From an uncultured Collinsella sp. (lineage in GTDB: Bacteria > Actinomycetota > Coriobacteriia > Coriobacteriales > Coriobacteriaceae), in assembly GCA_902468695.1 (NCBI GenBank), contig CABQZS010000091.1:1-11202 (forward strand): DNA of 11,202 bases, read 5' to 3'. Below, in pieces: positions 6,325 through 11,202 of the stretch; the first letter of the stretch is position 1; each line of letters opens with the position of its first letter. The position numbers and the translations under genes are program-made. The notes beneath the pieces were generated by a model. That model was given only the letters and a program-made list of their open reading frames with translations, ran no database searches and was not told the DNA's origin.

Positions 6325-6456
6325 CTAGAGCCAACTGTTCGTCTTCACGTCGCGTATGGCGATATTTCGGTCGTCCGGCTCGGTGATGCCGTAGCCGAAC
6401 GCCTGGAGCGTCTCGATGGACTCTTGAACGCGGGGACGAGTCTCGTCGCGCCCTCT
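6325..6456 (-). pseudogene. Short coding-looking remnant, C-terminal gene fragment
   Basis: On the minus strand a 43-codon frame runs from the end of the XRE gene to a TAG at 6327-6325. Its last 34 codons are rich in G or C at the third position and read like a normal protein, including ESIETLQAFGYGI and, near the end, DVKTNSWL. No start codon or ribosome site lies in this frame, and it overlaps the XRE stop in a different frame. It looks like the 3' end of a gene whose beginning was lost, perhaps when the XRE-DUF2975 pair arrived. I do not recognise the parent family. A chance open frame is possible. Confidence 0.35.
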
Positions 6457-6706
6457 AGTCCTCGGCGGACCAATCGAGTCCGAACTCCTTTCGGGCATCC
6501 TCTTCGCTCATGACTTCGAGAAGGTCTCCAGGTTGGCAACGAAGGGCGAGGCATAGCTGCTCGAGTGTGTTGAAGCGAATGCCGCGAATATGCCCTTTTT
6601 TAATACGGGACAGGTTCACGGGCGTGGTTCCAATCCTTTCGGCAAGTTCGTTCGAGGAAATCTTTCGCTCGGCCATGATCTTGTCGAGGCGAACAATTAC
6701 GGGCAT
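6455..6706 (-). CDS. Small XRE/Cro-family transcriptional regulator
   Basis: An 83-residue protein consisting of a single helix-turn-helix domain. The HTH is at about 18-38 (SNELAERIGTTPVNLSRIKKG region), followed by FNTLEQLCLALRCQPGDLLE, the usual end of this compact YozG-like group. It has no sensor domain. On the minus strand AAGGA lies six bases before the ATG. Its start is nine bases after the stop of the DUF2975 gene, so the two are co-transcribed and probably work together; DUF2975-XRE pairs are common in Firmicutes and Actinobacteria (yoaS/yozG in Bacillus subtilis). It most likely represses its own promoter, where a perfect dyad lies at 7266-7284, and because that region is shared it may also act on the divergent peptide gene. 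Confidence 0.88.
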   Translation of the reverse strand: MPVIVRLDKIMAERKISSNELAERIGTTPVNLSRIKKGHIRGIRFNTLEQLCLALRCQPGDLLEVMSEEDARKEFGLDWSAED

Positions 6707-6715
6707 GGCGTTTCC

Positions 6716-7228
6716 TTACGCAATCTCGTCGGAGTCGAGGTACAGCTCTCGGGCGTACAAGAAGAGCTGGGAAAGCATGAACAGGACGATGCCGAGAACC
6801 AGAGAGGTCCAATCGAATGATGAAGCGATCTCTTGGGCGCCGACGGCCCCCTCGCCGCCAAACATCGAAACGGAGGTTTTGAGTGAGCCGGCGTAGAGGC
6901 TGGTGGCAGCTTGAACAACGAAGAGAATGCCGAGCACCTTCAAGCATGTCGCAGACCCTTTCTTGAAGGGGTCTCCGCTCTTGATCGTCCACACGAGAAC
7001 GGCGCTGAGGATGGTCGTAGCGATACCGATGACGGCAGGGACCAATGTCGAGATCGCAAGGGCTGGATACGCGGGGGAGTCTGCAATTACAGGGTTGTCG
7101 AGCACTTCGATTGCTGGCTTTAAGGAGAACGCCACTTGTGCGATGGCGGTGGCGCAAAGGGTCGCAGAGGCTATCGCACATGCGATGCGGAAGGAATGAA
7201 GCCGGGGAGTGCGATTGTCGGAACTCAT
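6716..7228 (-). CDS. DUF2975-type four-helix membrane protein
   Basis: A 170-residue integral membrane protein with four predicted helices at about 14-33, 55-80, 95-113 and 140-158, and a short charged C terminus (LYLDSDEIA). The loop after helix 2 holds GDPFKKGS, matching the N/D-P-F loop typical of DUF2975. No enzymatic function is known for the family. Its steady pairing with a small XRE regulator, seen here nine bases downstream, suggests a membrane signal or stress role linked to that regulator. On the minus strand CGGAGG precedes the ATG. The 5' leader can fold (AGTAACCT with AGGTTATT) so that part of this ribosome site is paired. It is transcribed away from the secreted-peptide gene, from which about 120 bases separate it. 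Confidence 0.8.
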   Translation of the reverse strand: MSSDNRTPRLHSFRIACAIASATLCATAIAQVAFSLKPAIEVLDNPVIADSPAYPALAISTLVPAVIGIATTILSAVLVWTIKSGDPFKKGSATCLKVLGILFVVQAATSLYAGSLKTSVSMFGGEGAVGAQEIASSFDWTSLVLGIVLFMLSQLFLYARELYLDSDEIA

Positions 7229-7265
7229 AATAACCTCCGAAGAATTTAAAAAACTCAGGTTACTT

Positions 7266-7284
7266 TTTAACAGTTTATGTTAAA
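7266..7284. promoter_or_regulatory. Perfect dyad, candidate XRE operator
   Basis: TTTAACA (7266-7272), a five-base spacer and TGTTAAA (7278-7284) form a perfect inverted repeat. It covers the -10 box of the minus-strand promoter for DUF2975-XRE and touches the -35 box TTGACT (7285-7290) of the candidate plus-strand promoter. A 19-bp dyad in this position suits a small XRE dimer and could control both directions. Confidence 0.5.
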
Positions 7285-7300
7285 TTGACTTTGCTGGCAA
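7272..7300 (-). promoter_or_regulatory. Promoter of the DUF2975-XRE pair
   Basis: On the minus strand TTGCCA (7300-7295) and TAAACT (7277-7272) have exactly 17-base spacing. The start would fall near 7265. The resulting leader (7264-7229) can form an 8-bp hairpin, AGTAACCT (7264-7257) with AGGTTATT (7236-7229), that partly pairs the ribosome site. Confidence 0.55.
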
Positions 7301-7313
7301 GTAATCACAGCAT
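7285..7313 (+). promoter_or_regulatory. Candidate promoter of the secreted-peptide gene
   Basis: TTGACT (7285-7290) is a good -35 box. The best -10 at 17-base spacing is CAGCAT (7308-7313), which is poor, so activation or another -10 choice (TAATCA at 7302-7307) is possible. It overlaps the divergent minus-strand promoter and abuts the dyad at 7266-7284. Confidence 0.3.
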
Positions 7314-7348
7314 GCTGCAACCGAAACCCCTCTAGATTGGAGAGGATT

Positions 7349-7714
7349 ATGTTCAGTACTGTTAAGTCGTGTAAGCTCTTGGTTTTCCTCGGCCTCGCTC
7401 TTTGTCTGTTGCTGCCGGGAGCCCCCGCTTTTGCGGATACCCCGATGCCTCCTTCCCAGGAGAGCAGCCAGTGTGCCCTCGTTGAGCCCCTCGGGTATAC
7501 GGACGACGTCGTCGATACCTACTGGAGCTACAGCTGTCCTCGCGGCGTAAGCGGGCACAGCATCTCGATGTTCAACATCTCTTACAAGACGATCTCCTAC
7601 CGAAATGGCTATCGCCGATCCGCGCATCATAGGGAATTCCGCCTCGCTGCAATGTGCTCCTGTGGTGTTCTTGGCACAACTGATAAATGGCAATTTGTCT
7701 ATAGCACCTACTAG
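7349..7714 (+). CDS. Secreted cysteine-containing peptide, lactococcin 972-like bacteriocin candidate
   Basis: A 121-residue precursor. Residues 1-29 are a clear Sec signal peptide: charged start, hydrophobic LLVFLGLALCLLL and cleavage site AFA before D30. The mature part of about 92 residues has four cysteines (C42, C63, C103, C105), a TYWSYS segment, many aromatic, Ser and His residues, and ends in FVYSTY. A signal peptide, W-x-Y near the start and a C terminus of the Y-x-x-Y kind recall lactococcin 972-type bacteriocins, and the next genes encode a large membrane protein and an ABC ATPase, as in those loci. The cysteines are unusual for that family and the match is by eye, so the family call is tentative. 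A frame extending to a TTG at 7337 exists, but the ATG at 7349 with GGAGAGG (7339-7345) just before it is the better start. A hairpin follows the stop. Confidence 0.6.
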   Translation: MFSTVKSCKLLVFLGLALCLLLPGAPAFADTPMPPSQESSQCALVEPLGYTDDVVDTYWSYSCPRGVSGHSISMFNISYKTISYRNGYRRSAHHREFRLAAMCSCGVLGTTDKWQFVYSTY

Positions 7715-7724
7715 ATGCGAGGAA

Positions 7725-7750
7725 GGGCCGAGCATTTTGTTCGGCCCCTC
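7725..7750 (+). terminator. Hairpin after the peptide gene, possible partial terminator
   Basis: GGGCCGA (7725-7731) pairs perfectly with TCGGCCC (7741-7747) around a nine-base loop, starting eleven bases after the peptide stop. The tail CTCTGTTCC has few Ts, so it would terminate only partly or protect the upstream mRNA. Such hairpins commonly raise peptide output over downstream pump genes in bacteriocin operons. If the downstream permease began at the ATG at 7715, this hairpin would fall inside its coding region, which argues for the later start. Confidence 0.5.
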
Positions 7751-7780
7751 TGTTCCGACTGGATGAGGTTAAGGTTGGCG

Positions 7781-10003
7781 ATGAATATGCTCAAGATCTC
7801 GAAGGCAATCTTTAGGTCGCTCCTCTCCTCCAGGTCGCTCTGTATTGCCGTTGTTGCGTTGATGGTTCTTTGTGCTTTGCCCGTCTTCAGGAGCGCGGCT
7901 GGCATCGATGGACGGGTTGAATACCTCGAGTCGGGAATAACCCGTGTTGAGCAGGAATTGTCAGCATCCTATGCGGATGCGCTTGTGAATGCGGGGGAGG
8001 AGGGCGTCTATACCTCTTCATCAAGCATGCCCGCGCTTCTGTACCCTCTTGCCGCGGGGCGTCTTGTCTTGGCGCCGCTCTCTCCTCTGCTTCCGTTTCT
8101 GCAGGTGTCGGATGGAGCGTACTCCTTTTATGACGGATCGAAGGAGTACTTGCTATGGGCCGCAACGGCCGTTGCCGTCTCGTTCCTTGCCGCGCGTCTT
8201 AACAAACGCGAAAAGCTCATCATCCAGGCACCGATGGGTGAGCTGGGCAGGCTTGTTGCATCGAGCGTATGGGCGAGTGTTTTTGCGATGCTTGCCGTCT
8301 TCGCCGTCAATCTTCCAGGGATAATCGCCGCACTTGTGAAGAATGGCCCGGGCTCGCTGTTCTATCCGATAGGCTACGTTCAATATGCGACTCCGGTTAT
8401 CAAACCGGCTTGGCTGGTGTTCGCACAGACGGCCATCTTGCAATTCTTGGTGGCGGCGTTCATCTCGCTTGTCGTTCACCTTGCCGTGAAGATTGCCAAT
8501 AACCCTACGCTTGGAATCGTGTTCGTATGTGCCCTGATGGGGGCGACGATGGTTCCCGGGTATTACGGAAGATCCATCGCTTTACGTGAGTTCGCCCTGT
8601 TGAATCCCCTTACGTATGCGAACACTGAGTTGACCGTCGGCGCCTATAGCCCGTACCCGACAACGCAGATAGTGAATCTGCCTGGACTTTGCTTCGAGCG
8701 TGGCGCGATTACCCTCGTATGCGCAATCGGGATCGAGGTGCTGGCAATTAGCCTGCTTTGCGTTGCTGGAAAGAGCGGCTGCGCGCGCCCGATGTCCCCG
8801 ATTTGTCTTGAGAGAGGTTCCTTCACCGCATCGAGAACGACAGCCCGTTCGAGCGCTTGTGCCTCCGCCGTTGCATACGTAAGAACGATGGGGAAGCTGC
8901 TCCTGCATTCTCCTGCCCTCGCCGTATGCGCGATTGCAATGTCGACGGCGATGCTGGCCCCGGCTCTGGTCGAGGTGTTTCCTGACGCTGGTGACGTTTC
9001 CGCTGTTCGGTATAGGGATGGGGAGCTCCGTTCAATAGATCGGTATCTAGAGCAGGACGCTGCGAATATGGACGTCGAGGGCAAAGCGGCCCTGGAAGGC
9101 ATGCGAGATGCTCTTTCGGGTTTCGTGTACGCGCCCACGCCTGCGGAGGGGTTTCGAAGCCTTGCGACGTACGAGCGCGCTCGAGGCGAGCTGGGCGCGG
9201 CAGATGCGACCCTCCTGCAATCGATCGGAATCGAGCCGGAGACTCCTTCTCGTGTGGAGGCGCGCGCCCTTCTGCTCGAGTCGATCGCGAGCTTGCCGGA
9301 CCCCAAGGTTTACGAGTTAAGTACGAAGATGCCCCCATTAATCCTCCTTTCCTATCTCCAGGCAGCGCTTCCTTCCTTGTTTTGGCTGTTGCCCGTGGTT
9401 GTCACATCGCTTGCGTGCACCCACCTGCGGTGCCGTTCCCTTCTGGTTTTCCAAGTCCCCGCAACAGCGCATGTGCGTTTTCTGACAGCTGTTGCGCTGT
9501 CTCTCCTGCTTGGCTTGGCGCTGCTTTTGGTGTCGATGGTTCCCGCTGCGGTTGTGTCCTTGATTAAGAACGGTGCGGGTGGTTCGGAGTATCCCGTCGC
9601 TCTCATTCGGGCGGAAGCTTCGACAACGTCCATGGTGGGGGAGGCGGTGTTGTGCAGTATTCCGTTGCTGGTCATGGCATACGGCGTGATTTCCGTCGTC
9701 GCTGCGTTGACAGCAGCGATTAGCCGCAACCCCGTTGTCACCGGAGTGGTTTGCGCGGTTCTCCTGGTGTTGGGTTCGTTGAGCGCTCATGTTGAAAGCG
9801 CGGGCATGGGCGTCGCGCTGCTGGCTCCATTCGCCTCGTTTGATCCCGCTTCCCAGGTGGGGACGATTGGGTTCCTTGGGCGAGGGACGAACGCGATGCC
9901 TTTTGGAGAGGTCGTCGGCGCATCGGGCGCTCTGCTGGTGGTTTTGGGCGCCGTATCTCCGTTGATGGTGCGCCTGAGTGTTCCAAAGATCGAAAGGGGA
10001 TGA
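7781..10003 (+). CDS. Internally duplicated ABC-2-like permease of the peptide locus
   Basis: A 740-residue membrane protein with about twelve predicted helices in two similar halves. Each half has one helix (about 20-36; 376-395), an extracytoplasmic domain (about 40-115; 397-515) and about five more helices. The halves share recognisable blocks offset by about 409 residues: LPGIIAALVKNGPGSLFYP (178-196) against VPAAVVSLIKNGAGGSEYP (587-605), a NP-containing block (N241; N650), and LLNPLTYANTELTVG against LLAPFASFDPASQVG. It probably forms the complete membrane part of an exporter with the ATPase encoded next, its stop overlapping that region. The role is likely peptide export or immunity. 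A frame open from 7715 exists, but 7781 has AAGG at good spacing and avoids the intergenic hairpin. I do not recognise a named family; it is not the FtsX-like partner usual for lactococcin 972. Confidence 0.72.
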   Translation: MNMLKISKAIFRSLLSSRSLCIAVVALMVLCALPVFRSAAGIDGRVEYLESGITRVEQELSASYADALVNAGEEGVYTSSSSMPALLYPLAAGRLVLAPLSPLLPFLQVSDGAYSFYDGSKEYLLWAATAVAVSFLAARLNKREKLIIQAPMGELGRLVASSVWASVFAMLAVFAVNLPGIIAALVKNGPGSLFYPIGYVQYATPVIKPAWLVFAQTAILQFLVAAFISLVVHLAVKIANNPTLGIVFVCALMGATMVPGYYGRSIALREFALLNPLTYANTELTVGAYSPYPTTQIVNLPGLCFERGAITLVCAIGIEVLAISLLCVAGKSGCARPMSPICLERGSFTASRTTARSSACASAVAYVRTMGKLLLHSPALAVCAIAMSTAMLAPALVEVFPDAGDVSAVRYRDGELRSIDRYLEQDAANMDVEGKAALEGMRDALSGFVYAPTPAEGFRSLATYERARGELGAADATLLQSIGIEPETPSRVEARALLLESIASLPDPKVYELSTKMPPLILLSYLQAALPSLFWLLPVVVTSLACTHLRCRSLLVFQVPATAHVRFLTAVALSLLLGLALLLVSMVPAAVVSLIKNGAGGSEYPVALIRAEASTTSMVGEAVLCSIPLLVMAYGVISVVAALTAAISRNPVVTGVVCAVLLVLGSLSAHVESAGMGVALLAPFASFDPASQVGTIGFLGRGTNAMPFGEVVGASGALLVVLGAVSPLMVRLSVPKIERG

Positions 10004-10008
10004 TCTCG

Positions 10009-10749
10009 ATGATTGGCCTTCAAACGCTGACGATCTCTTATGGAAAGAAGGTGCTCGTAGATTCGGTGGACGCTGAGTTTGCCCCGGGTACGGTCTACGG
10101 TCTCGTCGCTCCGAACGGGCATGGAAAGACGACGTTGCTGCGTGCGATGGCAGGTTTGCCGGGTCCTCGCGTGGACGGGAGCATCGTTCTGGATGAGGTG
10201 CAGGGTACGGGTGCGAGAGAGGTCCGTTCTATGATCTTCTATGCACCTGGTGAGGGGACGCTGCTGTATCCCGGATTGCGTGCGGAAGATCACCTCAAGA
10301 TGGTTTGCGATATGTGGCCGCATGCTCGCGATATCGAAGAGATAGTGGAACAAACGCAGATAGGCGAGTTCGCGAAGATGAGGATCCGCACTCTGAGCCA
10401 GGGCATGAAGCAGCAGCTTACCCTGGCGATTGCGTATGCGACGGGTGCGCGGTACCTTCTATTAGATGAGCCCATGAACGCGCTCGACCCCAGCAGGGTG
10501 GACTTGCATTCCGAGATTCTCAGGAAGCTGGCCGATTCTGGTACGTGCATCATCATGTCATCCCACATCTTGGATTCGGTCGATAGGCTGTGCGATGAGA
10601 TTCTGTTTTTGAAGGATGGGAGGCTCATTAGAAGCATTCCGCAAGATGATGCTGCGCCGAAGTCTCCTGGATCCCATTTCGCAAAGCCTGCCGGACGCGC
10701 CGAGGGTGCGCTAAGCACGTATCGGCGACTCTACGAAAAGGGCGAGTAG
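10009..10749 (+). CDS. ABC transporter ATP-binding protein
   Basis: A 246-residue nucleotide-binding subunit that powers the preceding permease, acting at the inner face of the membrane. Visible motifs are Walker A APNGHGKTT (34-42, with alanine in place of the usual first glycine), signature LSQGMKQQL (129-137), Walker B YLLLDEP (149-155) with the following D-loop ALDP, and H-loop H186 in SSHILD. The signature SQGMKQ and overall length fit ATPases of ABC-2 exporters (CcmA/NatA-like) rather than the LolD/MacB type normally found with lactococcin 972. An ATG at 10000 overlaps the permease stop, but it has the purine run AAAGGGGA directly against it; the ATG at 10009, eight bases after that run, is the likely start. 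Translation is therefore closely coupled to the permease. The C-terminal 40 residues are a variable tail. Confidence 0.9.
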   Translation: MIGLQTLTISYGKKVLVDSVDAEFAPGTVYGLVAPNGHGKTTLLRAMAGLPGPRVDGSIVLDEVQGTGAREVRSMIFYAPGEGTLLYPGLRAEDHLKMVCDMWPHARDIEEIVEQTQIGEFAKMRIRTLSQGMKQQLTLAIAYATGARYLLLDEPMNALDPSRVDLHSEILRKLADSGTCIIMSSHILDSVDRLCDEILFLKDGRLIRSIPQDDAAPKSPGSHFAKPAGRAEGALSTYRRLYEKGE

Positions 10750-10784
10750 AAATGCAAGTTAAAAATCTATGTGGTCAATGTGAT

Positions 10785-10815
10785 ACCGTTGAGCCCGCAT
10801 ATCGATACCGCTCAG
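10785..10815 (+). promoter_or_regulatory. LytTR-like direct repeats upstream of the last gene
   Basis: ACCGTTGAG (10785-10793) and ACCGCTCAG (10807-10815) are direct repeats with a 22-base period and a 13-base gap; the wider units GATACCGTTGAGCC and GATACCGCTCAGCC agree at 12 of 14 positions. The known binding site of LytTR-type response regulators is two imperfect 9-base repeats of the form [TA][AC][CA]GTTN[AG][TG] separated by 12-13 bases. The first repeat fits fully and the second has one mismatch. A -10-like TAATCT lies at 10865-10870, without a clear -35 box, as expected for an activated promoter. Confidence 0.45.
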
Positions 10816-10902
10816 CCATTCGCCTCGCCCCCGTCGCACGTATCTTCATCCGGTCTGTTACTTTTAATCTAACGATTCTTTGAGGAACGTAGGTGCTTCC
10901 AA

Positions 10903-11202
10903 ATGTACTGTCGACTTCTTCTCAAACTGATCCTAAGAGACAAGGCCGCATGGATTTGTACGCTCGTTCTCGCTGCAGCCTTTTCCGTCCCCATTGCGTT
11001 CAATTCACCCATCTACGGGCCCTTCTTTATGAAACAGGGCATGCAGAGCTTTGTCGACGCATTCAATACGCGCGCGCCCCAGGCCAGCGGCACAGACCTA
11101 TCTCCAGAGCAGCAAAATGACGCGGAGCTTGCAAGATACGCGAACGCCGCCCTTGCCGCTCAAACCGACGCCGCCTTTCTCGATTCTGCCGAGAGCTACT
11201 AC
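10903..11202 (+). CDS. Second membrane protein of the peptide locus, 3' end outside the window
   Basis: From the ATG at 10903 an open frame runs without a stop for 100 codons to the window end, so the gene is partial. It begins with a charged stretch (MYCRLLLKLILRDKAAW), then one hydrophobic helix (about 17-36), then a hydrophilic, helix-prone segment rich in Ala, Gln and Asp, likely extracytoplasmic. This repeats the start of each half of the 740-residue permease, so it is probably a second permease of the same locus. An in-frame TAA at 10870 bounds the start; the ribosome site (GAGG at 10882-10885, or AGG at 10891-10893) is weak. A different frame starting with GTG at 10893 is open to 11120 but does not look coding. 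Confidence 0.7.
   Translation, partial: MYCRLLLKLILRDKAAWICTLVLAAAFSVPIAFNSPIYGPFFMKQGMQSFVDAFNTRAPQASGTDLSPEQQNDAELARYANAALAAQTDAAFLDSAESYY

Noticed and set aside
6435..6447. GACGAG-T-CTCGTC palindrome just after the XRE gene, considered as its terminator
   Set aside because: With one central base the full dyad cannot form a hairpin loop, and no T-run follows on the minus strand.
6600..7181. 193-codon minus-strand frame overlapping the DUF2975 and XRE genes
   Set aside because: It overlaps both recognised genes in another frame and its translation is Arg/Pro/Cys-rich, as expected of a shadow.
7280..7735. 151-codon minus-strand frame opposite the peptide gene
   Set aside because: The plus-strand frame has a convincing signal peptide and ribosome site; the antisense frame has neither.
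10857..10867. GTTACTTTTAA shared with GTTACTTTTTAACA at 7259-7272, a possible common regulatory motif
   Set aside because: The shared stretch is short and AT-rich, and the dyad around the first copy is not reproduced at the second, so chance is more likely.
10893..11120. 75-codon plus-strand frame starting with GTG at 10893
   Set aside because: It lies in a different frame from the open-ended membrane protein starting at 10903. The latter has a membrane helix and plausible coding character; this one is Arg/Ser/His-rich.

Overview
The window looks like a chromosomal segment of a high-GC anaerobic actinobacterium of the Coriobacteriia, most likely Collinsella or a close relative. This is an inference from GC-rich third codon positions, the gene families present, and intergenic REP-like modules built around GGGGACGTTC / GGGGACA, a pattern I associate with Collinsella genomes. 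No rRNA, tRNA or CRISPR array was seen.

Left part (1-6000) is housekeeping. An upstream transcription unit ends at a clear hairpin terminator (28-62). Then comes adenine deaminase (ade, +), followed by a Cof-type HAD phosphatase (+) whose Shine-Dalgarno lies inside the 3' arm of a long hairpin. A second Cof-type HAD phosphatase points the other way (-), and the two converge on a REP-like element. Upstream of that second HAD on the minus strand are citrate synthase and a small ACT-domain protein of the UPF0237 type. ACT protein, citrate synthase and HAD can be read as one minus-strand unit, with an intrinsic terminator between citrate synthase and HAD. A dyad overlaps the likely -10 box of this unit.

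Middle (6000-7230): a GC-rich, hairpin-rich stretch without a recognisable gene, a short coding-looking remnant on the minus strand, then a minus-strand pair made of a DUF2975-type four-helix membrane protein and a small XRE-family repressor (an arrangement like yoaS/yozG of Bacillus).

Right part (7230-11202): divergent from that pair, across a shared promoter region holding a perfect 7-bp dyad, is a plus-strand accessory locus. It encodes a secreted cysteine-containing peptide of 121 aa that resembles lactococcin 972-type bacteriocins in layout and C-terminal pattern, a hairpin, a 740-aa permease that is an internal duplication of two ABC-2-like halves, and a matching ABC ATPase translationally coupled to it. 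After a 153-bp gap with LytTR-like direct repeats, a second membrane protein begins and runs off the window. The simplest reading is a small peptide export/immunity system: peptide made and secreted by its signal sequence, pump(s) for immunity or export, and one or two regulatory inputs. This locus is the most interesting part of the window.
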